NCBI RefSeq assembly: GCF_002742285.1
Contig: NZ_MDGM01000007.1
Span: forward strand, 186,001-250,000
Direction of reading: 5' to 3'
DNA: 64,000 nucleotides
From: Paramylibacter kogurei
GTDB taxonomy: Bacteria > Pseudomonadota > Alphaproteobacteria > Rhodobacterales > Rhodobacteraceae
In this document: positions 37,797 through 46,663 of the stretch, one piece after another
Numbering within the stretch: position 1 is the first letter of the stretch
Layout of the letters: each line of letters opens with the position of its first letter
Program-made: the position numbers and the translations under genes
Notes under the pieces: model-generated
What the model was told of the DNA's origin: nothing
Databases searched by the model: none
The model's input: the letters and a program-made list of their open reading frames with translations, nothing else

Positions 37797-38832
37797 ACAT
37801 ATTCATTCACACGCGCCAAAAAGCGGGATTTTCAATCGGATTGATGGTGCATGGGTTGCGTTTTTTGCCATCCTTGGCGCATTGGCGATTTTTGCGCCAG
37901 TGGATTTGATCCCGTCCATTAAATCAATGCTGGGGAACCTGAGCAGCACCGCGCCATTCATATTCTTTGCCGTATTCTTAATCGCATTTCTGCGTGCCAC
38001 AGGGGCCGAGGCGATTGTTGGCAAAGCATTCCAAGGCAACCCTGTTCGCATGGTTATATTGGCCGCAATGGTTGGCGGGCTTGCCCCGTTTTGTAGCTGT
38101 GAAGTCATCCCGTTTATTGCGGCATTATTGGCCATGGGCACACCATTGGCCGCTGTGATGGCGTTTTGGCTGGCATCCCCCATCATGGACCCACCGATGT
38201 TTGTGATTACATCCAGCGCGCTTGGCATTGATTTTGCCATCGCCAAAACCATTGCAGGGGTTGGCATGGGCATGTTTGGCGGGTTCGTTGTGATGGCATT
38301 GTCGAAATCCACCCTATTCGCCGATCCGTTGCGCAACAGTTATAAATCCAGTTGCGGCTGTGGCGGCAGTGATCCGTTCAATGGCGAGGTGACTTGGGCA
38401 TTTTGGCGCGATGGCGCGCGCCTGAAAACATTCCGCGACACCGCGATTGAAAACGCAGCATTCCTGTTCAAATGGCTGGCATTGGCATATCTGGTAGAGG
38501 CGGTGATGATCCGCTTTGTCCCTGCCGATTGGATTGCGGGGGTGTTGGGCGGCGAAGGTTTGCAACCCATCCTGTTGGGCACATTGCTGGGTGCGCCGGC
38601 CTATTTAAACGGATATGCCGCCGTGCCATTGATCAGCGGGTTGTTGGAACAGGGCATGAGCCAAGGTGCGGCGATGTCATTTATGATCGCAGGTTCGGTA
38701 TCCTGTATCCCCGCCGCGATTGCGGTTTGGGCCTTGGTCAAACCCAAGGTGTTCGTTGCATATGTCACGTTTGGTTTCATCGGGGCATTCAGCGCAGGCA
38801 TGATTTGGTCTGCGCTGAATACGATTAGCTGA
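37789..38832 (+). CDS. Permease of the DUF318/ArsP-like family, probable metal(loid) exporter
   Basis: A 347-residue protein from the ATG at 37789, inside the end of arsR. It has about eight membrane segments and the family hallmark FCSCEVIPFIAALLAMG (around 98-114), matching the CSC motif needed for transport in ArsP and SO_0444-type exporters. A second cysteine cluster, SSCGCGG, lies around 187-193 in the central loop, next to SDPF. Together with the ArsR partner this suggests export of a thiophilic metal or metalloid. Trivalent organoarsenicals, Cu and Zn are candidates from relatives. The tail overlaps the convergent Mrp operon by eight bases. Confidence 0.85.
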   Translation: MAEHIHSHAPKSGIFNRIDGAWVAFFAILGALAIFAPVDLIPSIKSMLGNLSSTAPFIFFAVFLIAFLRATGAEAIVGKAFQGNPVRMVILAAMVGGLAPFCSCEVIPFIAALLAMGTPLAAVMAFWLASPIMDPPMFVITSSALGIDFAIAKTIAGVGMGMFGGFVVMALSKSTLFADPLRNSYKSSCGCGGSDPFNGEVTWAFWRDGARLKTFRDTAIENAAFLFKWLALAYLVEAVMIRFVPADWIAGVLGGEGLQPILLGTLLGAPAYLNGYAAVPLISGLLEQGMSQGAAMSFMIAGSVSCIPAAIAVWALVKPKVFVAYVTFGFIGAFSAGMIWSALNTIS

Positions 38833-40543
38833 CGTAAATCACCAAAAGCGCAAAGCCAAGCAAGAGCGCGATGTTTAAAACCATCGCGCCTGTTGGCCAA
38901 CTGGCGGCGCGGCTTCCGTCTGGGCCGTGAGAATGATGCAGCGCCTTGATAATTTTCACGGCGGATGAATTGATAAAACCAGTCACCCCATGGAAAATCG
39001 CAGAAACCACAATCGCCAGATACCCAATCAAACTTGGCAACCATTTGCGATAGGTCACATCAAAATCCAAATTCACAGATTTTAGCTCTGGCGGATAGAT
39101 TTTGGTGCGCATCAACACAGTGAACGCCAATGCGGATGCAAACAACAATTGCAATTGTGTAATCACGTGGGTGGTTGTGTAAGCCTCGTAATCAACGGGA
39201 TATGGCAACAGATCATAAAGCGGTTTTGGAAACACACCGACATAGATACAAACAAATGATGCCAGACCCATCGCGATCAACATATGCATTGGTGCCTCTT
39301 TCGGGCGCTTGCCGCTGTCATGAGCAAAGAATGCGAAATACGGGATTTTGATGCCGGAATGGTGAAACACACCCGCAGAGGCAAATAACAAAATACCCCA
39401 CACAACATAGTAATGTTCATGGGATGCCGCCGACAGGATCAGCGATTTCGCAACAAACCCTGAAAACAGTGGGAATGCGGAAATGCTGGCCGCGCCGATG
39501 ACACAGAAAATCATCGTCAATGGCATCGTTTTATACAGGCCACCCAATTCGGAACCTTTCGCCGTGCCAGTGCGGAACAACACCGCGCCGACAGACATGA
39601 ACAACAATGCCTTATAAAGGATATGCGCAAATGCATGCGCGGCTGTGCCGTTTAGCGCCAATTCGGTGCCAACACCAATCCCCACAACCATGAACCCCAA
39701 TTGGTTGTTCAAGCTATAGGCCAATACGCGTCGTAGATCATTTTCGATCACCGCATAAAAAATCGGGAACAGCGTCATAATCGCGCCGATATAAATCAAA
39801 AGCTCGGTGCCCGGGAACGTCCGCGCCAAGGCATAAACCGCCAATTTGGTGGTAAAGGCAGACAAGAAAACCGTGCCCGTAACGGTCGCCGCAGGATAGG
39901 CATCTTGGAGCCAGTTATGCAGCAACGGAAACGCACATTTGATGCCGAAGCTAAGGAATATCAACCAAAGTGCGATGTCACCAATGGATGAAATGCTCAT
40001 CGGCAAGGTCATTTTATCAAAGGCGATTGAACCACTGGCGTGATAATGCATCGCAACGCCTGCAATCAAAATAACGCCTGAACCAATTTGGATAATCAAA
40101 TAGCGCATGCCGGTGTGATACGCACCCTCTGTGCCACGCGCCCAAATCAGGAATACGGATGCGATTGCTGTGCCTTCCCAGAAAAAGAACAGCGAAATCA
40201 TATCGCCCACAAACACCGCCCCAATGGCGGAACCTGCATAAAGCAATGCAGATGTTTGCTGCACCCAGTCGCGCAGATGCCAAGCATAGATCAGCCCGAT
40301 AAAGGCCGCCAATGAAAACACCAGTCCGAAAATGCGGGACAATTTATCAACCCGCATCAATTCCAGATCAAAGCCGAAAAATGCCATCTGTGCATGTTCG
40401 CCGATGGGCGCATTCCAGATGATCCACGCCCCGATCAACGGGATCAACAATGAATATGCCGAGCGCAAATTCCCCGCCTTGATAAACGGCAGGATCAGCG
40501 CACCAATCAGATAGATAACAAAGGGTGGCAAGACATCAAACAT
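38825..40543 (-). CDS. Mrp-type antiporter, third large ND-like (MnhD/NuoL-like) subunit
   Basis: A 572-residue membrane protein with about 14-16 segments and the proton-translocating core shared with complex I antiporter-like subunits: FFFWEGTAIASVFLIW (Glu of TM5), FGIKCAFPLLHNWLQDAYPA with the key Lys, and RRVLAYSLNNQLGFM. It is the last gene of the operon and longer than the other two D-type subunits, with an extra C-terminal region of about 80 residues. It may replace the N-terminal part of MrpA, which has no full-length homologue here. The start overlaps the small membrane-protein gene by eight bases. Confidence 0.87.
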   Translation of the reverse strand: MFDVLPPFVIYLIGALILPFIKAGNLRSAYSLLIPLIGAWIIWNAPIGEHAQMAFFGFDLELMRVDKLSRIFGLVFSLAAFIGLIYAWHLRDWVQQTSALLYAGSAIGAVFVGDMISLFFFWEGTAIASVFLIWARGTEGAYHTGMRYLIIQIGSGVILIAGVAMHYHASGSIAFDKMTLPMSISSIGDIALWLIFLSFGIKCAFPLLHNWLQDAYPAATVTGTVFLSAFTTKLAVYALARTFPGTELLIYIGAIMTLFPIFYAVIENDLRRVLAYSLNNQLGFMVVGIGVGTELALNGTAAHAFAHILYKALLFMSVGAVLFRTGTAKGSELGGLYKTMPLTMIFCVIGAASISAFPLFSGFVAKSLILSAASHEHYYVVWGILLFASAGVFHHSGIKIPYFAFFAHDSGKRPKEAPMHMLIAMGLASFVCIYVGVFPKPLYDLLPYPVDYEAYTTTHVITQLQLLFASALAFTVLMRTKIYPPELKSVNLDFDVTYRKWLPSLIGYLAIVVSAIFHGVTGFINSSAVKIIKALHHSHGPDGSRAASWPTGAMVLNIALLLGFALLVIYVS

Positions 40544-40880
40544 CGTGAGACTCCCGATCTAGATCATGTTCGGGAAATTCTTCTGATTCCACATCGTAAG
40601 GTGCATAATAGGTTTCATCGCGCATCAAAACCTTGCGCATTGCCTTGGCACAGATCACCAAAAGCGCGCACATCACAAAGCCATAGATCGCATAAAAGCC
40701 CGGGATTTTTTCCACGGTGGTATAGACCTTTTTGTAATAGAAAAAGTCCAGCACCACCAAAAAGGCGCACAGCCCATACAACGCATAGCAAATGCGATCG
40801 ACGTTGCGCGGATTATCCACGAACATCAACCAACGGCCCAATGCGGGGTATGATTGTGGATCGTCTTTGTGATTAGCCAT
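40536..40880 (-). CDS. Small two-helix membrane protein of the Mrp operon, unknown function
   Basis: A 114-residue protein with two predicted membrane segments (about 31-50 and 63-82), a charged N-terminus (MANHKDDPQSYPALGRW) and an acidic C-terminus (YAPYDVESEEFPEHDLDRE). I do not recognise a named family. It sits between the second and third ND-like subunits, overlapping the latter by eight bases, so it is very likely made with the antiporter complex. It may be an accessory subunit comparable to small hydrophobic subunits that fill space in such complexes. Coding is supported by coupling and by lack of any other frame. Confidence 0.78.
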   Translation of the reverse strand: MANHKDDPQSYPALGRWLMFVDNPRNVDRICYALYGLCAFLVVLDFFYYKKVYTTVEKIPGFYAIYGFVMCALLVICAKAMRKVLMRDETYYAPYDVESEEFPEHDLDRESHDV

Positions 40881-40889
40881 GATGGACTC

Positions 40890-42356
40890 CTATTGGCCAA
40901 TAATTGGGAGAAGGAAGGATTGCAAAGCCCCGCCATAAAAGAACAGCACAAAACAGCCCAACGCCGTCAACGCCGGTGGCAACCAGACCAGCACAGGACC
41001 CTCGTATCGTTTTGTCGGGGCGCCATCATCAAGCGGGCGGAAAAATCCGCGCCCGACAATGGGCAAAAGATAGGCCACGTTTAACAGGCTGGAGGCCATC
41101 AAAACCCCGATGATGATCAAATGCCCCGTGTCCGCAGCACCCAGCATCAACAAGAATTTTGGCCATGACCCACCCAATGGAGGCAGGCCAATAATGGACA
41201 AAGACCCGATCAGAAACGCACCAAATGTGATGGGCATCACACGGCCCAAACCTTGCATCTGGGAAATTTCGGTTTTGTGATAGGCGACGTAAATCGCACC
41301 TGCGCACATGAACAATGTAATCTTGCCCATTGCGTGCATCGCGATATGCATCCCACCACCCAGTGCACCCATGGATGTGGCAAGCGCCATGCCAAGGGTG
41401 ATGTATGACAATTGTGAAACGGTGGAATAGGCCAGACGCTTTTTCAAATTATCCTGCGTCATCGCAACGACAGACGCGGCAATAATCGAATAGGCCGCCA
41501 ACCACATCAACCATTCAGACGCACCCGTTTCGGCCAGAAAATCAATCCCAAAAATATAGATGCCAACCTTGAGCATGGTGAAAACACCCGCTTTCACCAC
41601 CGCAACCGCATGCAACAATGCAGATACGGGCGTGGGGGCAACCATGGCGGCGGGCAACCATTTGTGAAACGGCATCAAGGCCGCCTTACCAATGCCAAAG
41701 GCATAAAGGCCGAGCAATACGGGAACGACCCAGCCTGCAACTTTGCCCACCAGAATACCACCTTGGGTGAAATCAAGTGTGCCAGCCAATGCATATGTCC
41801 AGATCACGGCGGTCAATTGCAGCGCAATGGATGTACCGATTAGGATTGCAAGATATGTGCGCGCACCCTTGACCGCATCGGGCGTGCCTTTGTGGGCGAC
41901 CAATGGGTATGTGGATACGGTGAGGATTTCATAAAACAGGAATAGCGTGAACATGTTGGATGAAAATGCGATTCCCATCACCGATGAAATCGCAATCGCA
42001 AAACAGGCAAAGAAACGCGCGTGATGTTTTTCATCATTCCCACGCATATAACCAACGCCATAAATATGGGTGATGATCCACAGACCCGATGCGATGATTG
42101 CAAACATCAAACCCAATGGTTCCACGTTAAACGCAATATCAATACCTGGGAAAACCTCGATCAAAGAAAATTCGGATGTGACGCTGTTGCCCTCATTAGC
42201 CAAAACCACCAGCACCGCGCCGAATGTCAAAACGGCGCATAAAAACGTAAACCCGTCACGCAGGTTTGGCATATTTTTAAATGCCATGTTCCCCGCCATT
42301 GCGGCCAATGGGATCAACATCGCCAAGATGATTGCGGTTGTTGTGTCAAAAATCAT
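40890..42356 (-). CDS. Mrp-type antiporter, second MnhD-like subunit
   Basis: A 488-residue protein from the ATG at 42356 (MIFDTTTAIILAML), four bases after the previous stop; a TTG 21 bases upstream is less likely. About 14 membrane segments. Core motifs include LFLFYEILTVSTYPLVAH (TM5 Glu), KAALMPFHKWLPAAMVAPTPVSALLHA with Lys and the conserved His, and KKRLAYSTVSQLSYI. It should be one proton or sodium pathway of the multi-subunit antiporter. Confidence 0.9.
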   Translation of the reverse strand: MIFDTTTAIILAMLIPLAAMAGNMAFKNMPNLRDGFTFLCAVLTFGAVLVVLANEGNSVTSEFSLIEVFPGIDIAFNVEPLGLMFAIIASGLWIITHIYGVGYMRGNDEKHHARFFACFAIAISSVMGIAFSSNMFTLFLFYEILTVSTYPLVAHKGTPDAVKGARTYLAILIGTSIALQLTAVIWTYALAGTLDFTQGGILVGKVAGWVVPVLLGLYAFGIGKAALMPFHKWLPAAMVAPTPVSALLHAVAVVKAGVFTMLKVGIYIFGIDFLAETGASEWLMWLAAYSIIAASVVAMTQDNLKKRLAYSTVSQLSYITLGMALATSMGALGGGMHIAMHAMGKITLFMCAGAIYVAYHKTEISQMQGLGRVMPITFGAFLIGSLSIIGLPPLGGSWPKFLLMLGAADTGHLIIIGVLMASSLLNVAYLLPIVGRGFFRPLDDGAPTKRYEGPVLVWLPPALTALGCFVLFFYGGALQSFLLPIIGQ

Positions 42357-42360
42357 TGCG

Positions 42361-43890
42361 TTATTCCACCATCCCAAAAGAGCCGCTTAACAAAACCTCG
42401 GCTGCGGTGCTGGCCGCACCAAGGGGCAAATCGGTTGCCACGCCAAACCAGATACAGGCAATCGCCAAAATCCACATTGGGATAAGCATCGACATCGGGG
42501 CCTCTGCCATTTTGGTACCTTGTGCGGGTTCAGACAGGTATAACACCTCTATCGCGCGCCAAACGTACACCACCGCAAGCAGTGACGAGAGCACGATCAA
42601 TATAGCGATAAACCACCAGCCGTTTTCAAATGCGGCTTGCACCAACATCCATTTCGACACGAAACCCGCGGTTCCAGGCACACCGATCAATGACAAGCCA
42701 CCAATAACAATCGGTGCAACCGTCAATGGCATGACACGCCCCAACCCGTTGAGGTTATTGTAAAATGATGAACCGGTGCGCAAAACCAACGCACCCACAC
42801 CCATGAACAAAACCGCCTTGGTGATGCCGTGGTTAAACATATGCACCATTGTTCCCGTCAAACCAGACAGGTTAAACATGGCGATACCCAGCAACATATA
42901 TCCGATTTGCGCGATCGAGCTGTAGGCCAACATCCGTTTGAAATTCACCTGAAACACCGCAACAAATGACGCCGAGAACATCGCAATCAACGCCAGCGGC
43001 ATGAACACAAGGAACATCACGTTCAACTCGAAAATAAATTCAGGATTATAAACCGAGAACAAAAAGCGCAGTAATACGTAAATCGCCATCTTGGTTGATG
43101 TCGCCGACAACAACACGGTGACGGCGGATGGCGCGAATGTATATGCCTTAGGCAGCCACAGATGAAGCGGATACATCGCAGCCTTTAATCCCATGCCGAC
43201 AATGATAAAGGCAAAGCCCGCGCGAATGGTGCGATTTGTGCCCTCATTCGCGATACGATCCGCCAGATCCGCCATGTTCAATGTGCCCGTGGACATGAAC
43301 AAAAAGCCAATCCCGATCACAAAGAACGTCGCCCCGATCGTGCCCATAATCAGGTAATCATAGGCCGCCGTAAGCGCACGTTTGTCACGCCCTGCCCCCT
43401 GTGCCACCAGCACATATGTTGAAAGGGATGAAATTTCCAAAAACACAAAGACGTTGAACGCATCGCCCGTGATTACAACGCCCATCAACCCTGTGTAACA
43501 GAGCATGAAACAGGCATAAAATAAGGTATGATCCTTAGCTTTAATTTCGTCTTTCACGCTTTCATACGCGAATGGCAATGTCAGCGTCGCAATCGCAGAA
43601 ATAAGCAGCATCACCAATGCATTCGCTGCATCAACGCGATATTCAATGCCAAGTGGTGGTGCCCACCCCCCGAGTTGATAGCTGATGAAACCACCGCCAT
43701 AAACCTGTGTTAACAGGACATAAGAAATCACCAACGAAATGACCGACGCCACAAAGGCCAGCAACCACGCCATATGGCGGTTGCCGATCAACACGATCAG
43801 TGGTGCAGTACAAAACGGCACCAGCACTTGTAAGATCGGCAATTGTTCGATTAACGTTTTTGCGTCATGTGGGGAAACTGTACCCGCCAT
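42361..43890 (-). CDS. mnhD: Mrp-type antiporter subunit D
   Basis: A 509-residue ND-like protein, the one closest in position to canonical mrpD (directly after mrpC and sharing one base with its stop). Core stretches: VFVFLEISSLSTYVLVAQ (TM5 Glu), GLKAAMYPLHLWLPKAYTFAPS with Lys, and FKRMLAYSSIAQIGYM. The fold transports H+ (and possibly Na+) through charged residues in mid-membrane. It lies in the operon order E-F-G-(DUF4040)-B-C-D-D-small-D. Confidence 0.92.
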   Translation of the reverse strand: MAGTVSPHDAKTLIEQLPILQVLVPFCTAPLIVLIGNRHMAWLLAFVASVISLVISYVLLTQVYGGGFISYQLGGWAPPLGIEYRVDAANALVMLLISAIATLTLPFAYESVKDEIKAKDHTLFYACFMLCYTGLMGVVITGDAFNVFVFLEISSLSTYVLVAQGAGRDKRALTAAYDYLIMGTIGATFFVIGIGFLFMSTGTLNMADLADRIANEGTNRTIRAGFAFIIVGMGLKAAMYPLHLWLPKAYTFAPSAVTVLLSATSTKMAIYVLLRFLFSVYNPEFIFELNVMFLVFMPLALIAMFSASFVAVFQVNFKRMLAYSSIAQIGYMLLGIAMFNLSGLTGTMVHMFNHGITKAVLFMGVGALVLRTGSSFYNNLNGLGRVMPLTVAPIVIGGLSLIGVPGTAGFVSKWMLVQAAFENGWWFIAILIVLSSLLAVVYVWRAIEVLYLSEPAQGTKMAEAPMSMLIPMWILAIACIWFGVATDLPLGAASTAAEVLLSGSFGMVE

Positions 43891-44327
43891 TATGCCATAC
43901 CACCCATTGCATCACCGTGTTCTTTGTTGTCAGCACTGGTGAGCTGTTGTTCAATTTTCACCAAATCATCGCTTTCGACCGTGTCAAATTCTTCGCGGAT
44001 ACGAATGATCAAAGCCAAACCAAGCGAGGTTGTTGCAACCCCAACCACAATCGCCGTTAGGATCAATACATGTGGCAACGGGTTGGAATAAACGATGCTG
44101 GGATCAATTTCCAAATAGCCTTTGCTGTTTGATGGAAAAATGGGTGCAGTGCCGCCCGTGATTTTACCAATCGAAATATAAAGCATGAAAACAGCCACCT
44201 GAAAAATATTCAGGCCGACAATTTTTTTCACCAAATTGCCGCTGGACACGACGATGTATAGCCCCGTCATCATCAACACGATGAACATCCAGTAATTCAC
44301 ATGCCCTGCGATAAAATCCCAATCCAT
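43890..44327 (-). CDS. mnhC: Mrp-type antiporter subunit C (NuoK-like)
   Basis: A 145-residue protein from the ATG at 44327 (MDWDFIAGHVNYWMF), one base after the mnhB stop; the frame extends into mnhB without family similarity. Three membrane segments as in NuoK and MrpC, with GLNIFQVAVFMLYISIG and LPHVLILTAIVVGVATTSLGLAL carrying the conserved features. A hydrophilic tail of about 35 residues follows. Confidence 0.9.
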   Translation of the reverse strand: MDWDFIAGHVNYWMFIVLMMTGLYIVVSSGNLVKKIVGLNIFQVAVFMLYISIGKITGGTAPIFPSNSKGYLEIDPSIVYSNPLPHVLILTAIVVGVATTSLGLALIIRIREEFDTVESDDLVKIEQQLTSADNKEHGDAMGGMA

Positions 44328-44328
44328 C

Positions 44329-44772
44329 TTACCAATCCTCGTCCGAAATACGCGGCGCACGACCTGCGAATGCGTAATAAATCGCAACCATCACGCCCGT
44401 TACGGTGACACCAACGCCCAGTTCAACCGCCAAGATACCGTTATGTTGGCCATGGCTTGGGTGGCCCGGATCAAACGCACCGTAATCCAAGAATTCGTAA
44501 CCCAACATCATCGCATAAATGCCCGTGCCTGCATAAATCAGAACACCAAGGGCAACGATTTTATGCACCAACCACGGCGGGAAAACGCGTTGCACGGCAA
44601 CCAAACCGAACACGATGCCATACAGAATGAATGCAACGGCCATAATTACGCCCGCCTGAAATCCACCACCGGGTGAAAAATCCCCGTGAAATTGAACATA
44701 AAGCGCATAGAGAATGATTGTTCCTGCAAGTAGTTTTGTAACCACGCGCAGAATGAGATGATGGTGATGCAT
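44329..44772 (-). CDS. mnhB: Mrp-type antiporter subunit B (MnhB domain)
   Basis: A 147-residue protein with four membrane segments and the family signature HGDFSPGGGFQAGVI (about 29-43). A HGQHNG histidine-containing loop lies around 107-112. It follows the DUF4040 gene with a one-base overlap. Confidence 0.93.
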   Translation of the reverse strand: MHHHHLILRVVTKLLAGTIILYALYVQFHGDFSPGGGFQAGVIMAVAFILYGIVFGLVAVQRVFPPWLVHKIVALGVLIYAGTGIYAMMLGYEFLDYGAFDPGHPSHGQHNGILAVELGVGVTVTGVMVAIYYAFAGRAPRISDEDW

Positions 44773-45332
44773 TAGATATCGCCCTCTTCTTCGTCATCGC
44801 GACGCCGCCGCGCCAAACTGCTGAGCAACAGCAAAACGCCAATCCCAGCGGCAAAAACCACAGCGGTTTCGCCCAGCGTGTCATAGCCACGATAGCTGGC
44901 CAAAATGGCGGTCACCACGTTTGGCACATCGATTTCTTCGATGCTACGTTCCAGATATTCAGGCGCCACATGCACCTGTGCAGGGGCATTTGGATCGCCA
45001 AAGTTTGGCATATCCAACGTGCCATAAATCAAGGCCGCACCTGTGACACAGACCACCAAAAACGGAATCGCATTTGATTGCGTTTGTGGCTTTGCATGAC
45101 GCGCGGTTAGCGCCATCGTACCGAGCATCAACACTGTTGAAATGCCCGCGCCCACCGCGGCCTCTGTGAATGCCACATCAACCGCATCAAGCGTGACAAA
45201 CAACAATGCGGTCAGCAAGCTAAACACGCTTGCGAGCATAATCACGGCAAACAGGCTAGTCATGCGCACGATGGCAAATGCCGTGCTGATCAGCATTGCA
45301 AAGAGGATAAAGTTGATAATTGTCTCGGTCAT
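44772..45332 (-). CDS. DUF4040/MbhE-type subunit (separate C-terminal part of MrpA)
   Basis: A 186-residue protein from the ATG at 45332, with AAGGGG five bases upstream. The N-terminal half is a DUF4040 (MbhD-like) unit of three helices with AVDVAFTEAAVGAGISTVLML. The second half matches the MbhE-like end of MrpA, VPNVVTAILASYRGYDTLGETAVVF. In most Mrp operons these are fused to the NuoL-like part of MrpA; here they stand alone. An acidic C-terminal tail ends the protein. Confidence 0.88.
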   Translation of the reverse strand: MTETIINFILFAMLISTAFAIVRMTSLFAVIMLASVFSLLTALLFVTLDAVDVAFTEAAVGAGISTVLMLGTMALTARHAKPQTQSNAIPFLVVCVTGAALIYGTLDMPNFGDPNAPAQVHVAPEYLERSIEEIDVPNVVTAILASYRGYDTLGETAVVFAAGIGVLLLLSSLARRRRDDEEEGDI

Positions 45333-45334
45333 AA

Positions 45335-45655
45335 TCACCCCTTATCCGTCTTTTTGTTGCCCGTCGGTTTCAATCCAGAAACGAATGCCGCATTGGCAAC
45401 CGCATGGGTGGCGGTGGGACCTGTGATAAACAAGAAAACGCCGATCAGGATCAATTTCACCGTGATCAGACCAAGCCCCGCTTGCACACACATGCCCGCG
45501 AGCAACAAAATCATCCCACCTGAATCGGTGACGGATGCGGCGTGAAGGCGTGACCAAAAATCAGGAAAACGCAAACTGCCCAGCGCCCCGATGATCGAGA
45601 AAAAGCTGCCTGACAGGATCAAAATCCAGCTGATGATTTCCAAAACTGTTGTCAT
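45335..45655 (-). CDS. mnhG: Mrp-type antiporter subunit G
   Basis: A 106-residue protein with three membrane segments and the MnhG pattern GSFFSIIGALGSLRFPDFWSRLHAAS, then VKLILIGVFLFITGPTATHAVANAA. It overlaps mnhF by four bases (ATGA) and ends two bases before the DUF4040 gene. Confidence 0.93.
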   Translation of the reverse strand: MTTVLEIISWILILSGSFFSIIGALGSLRFPDFWSRLHAASVTDSGGMILLLAGMCVQAGLGLITVKLILIGVFLFITGPTATHAVANAAFVSGLKPTGNKKTDKG

Positions 45656-45936
45656 TTTTTCGCACCATTTCGTTGATGCATATCGCCAATCGCGCGATAG
45701 CGGAAAAATTTAAGAATGGCGATGGTGCCAACAAAGTTGATCAACGCATACAACAGCGCAATATCCAAAAAGTCGGGACGCCCGTTCAAAAACCCCAATA
45801 CGCCGATGAACAACACCGTATGCGTACCAAACGAATTGCTCGCCAACACGCGATCATACAATGTTGGCCCCGCGTAAAGACGGATCAACACCAAAACCAT
45901 TGCAATAAACAATGCAATTGCAGCAACCAGAAACAT
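45652..45936 (-). CDS. mnhF: Mrp-type antiporter subunit F
   Basis: A 94-residue protein with three membrane segments and the MnhF/PhaF signature GPTLYDRVLASNSFGT (about 23-38), followed by DIALLYALINFVGTIAILKF. One-base overlap with mnhE and ATGA overlap with mnhG. Confidence 0.93.
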   Translation of the reverse strand: MFLVAAIALFIAMVLVLIRLYAGPTLYDRVLASNSFGTHTVLFIGVLGFLNGRPDFLDIALLYALINFVGTIAILKFFRYRAIGDMHQRNGAKK

Positions 45937-46448
45937 TATTTCACCGCCTCTGTTTTTGTAACACGCGCATCCATATCCCCAATCGCAACGGGATCATCAT
46001 CGCTATATTGCAATGCATGGACGAGGAAACTGTTTTCATTCACCTCTACGGTGATGGTGCCAGGTGTTAACGTGATTGAATTGGCAAAAATAGTTTGCCC
46101 CAGATCCGTGGATTGGGTGAAGGGCACATCAAACATATGTTGATTTATCGGCATCGCAGGTGACAAAATCGTCTTTGTAACCGCCCAATTGGATTTGGCG
46201 ATTTCCACCAAAAGCCACAGCAAATATTTCACCATTTGAAAGGGCTTGAGACGTATCGTCATGGTTTCGGCATCCGCCGCTTGATCCATGCGACGCATCA
46301 CATAAACCGCAAAAACAGAGGAGAAAAAGCCCAACCAAACGACCAATGGTTTATAGATACCCGACATCAATAACCACAGAGCAAACAATGTAATGATAGT
46401 TAATATTGCGCGCACATTATCCCTCGTTTTTGTCTTTTTTTTCAACAT
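45936..46448 (-). CDS. mnhE: Mrp-type antiporter subunit E
   Basis: A 170-residue protein from the ATG at 46448 (MLKKKTKTRDN), with GGGAAA upstream; the frame reaches 46547 but the added residues look random. It has two N-terminal membrane segments and the MnhE cytoplasmic domain with LLWLLVEIAKSNWAVTKTIL and ANSITLTPGTITVEV. First gene of the ten-gene antiporter operon, whose promoter should lie in the 215-base gap shared with kpsT. Confidence 0.92.
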   Translation of the reverse strand: MLKKKTKTRDNVRAILTIITLFALWLLMSGIYKPLVVWLGFFSSVFAVYVMRRMDQAADAETMTIRLKPFQMVKYLLWLLVEIAKSNWAVTKTILSPAMPINQHMFDVPFTQSTDLGQTIFANSITLTPGTITVEVNENSFLVHALQYSDDDPVAIGDMDARVTKTEAVK

Positions 46449-46663
46449 ATCTGATTTCCCAAAAAGGTAAAAGCCGATTCCATAATTCCTACGACAATTC
46501 GACACATCACGACCATATTTCACCACTAAATACTGTTTGCGCATCAATGGGATCGGCGATTATCCCACGTTACATAACGAAAACGTAAACAATATTGCCG
46601 ATTAGGAATTAACTATTAGATGAATTGCTGTATGAAACAGATGATCGAATTTGGGACAAGTGA

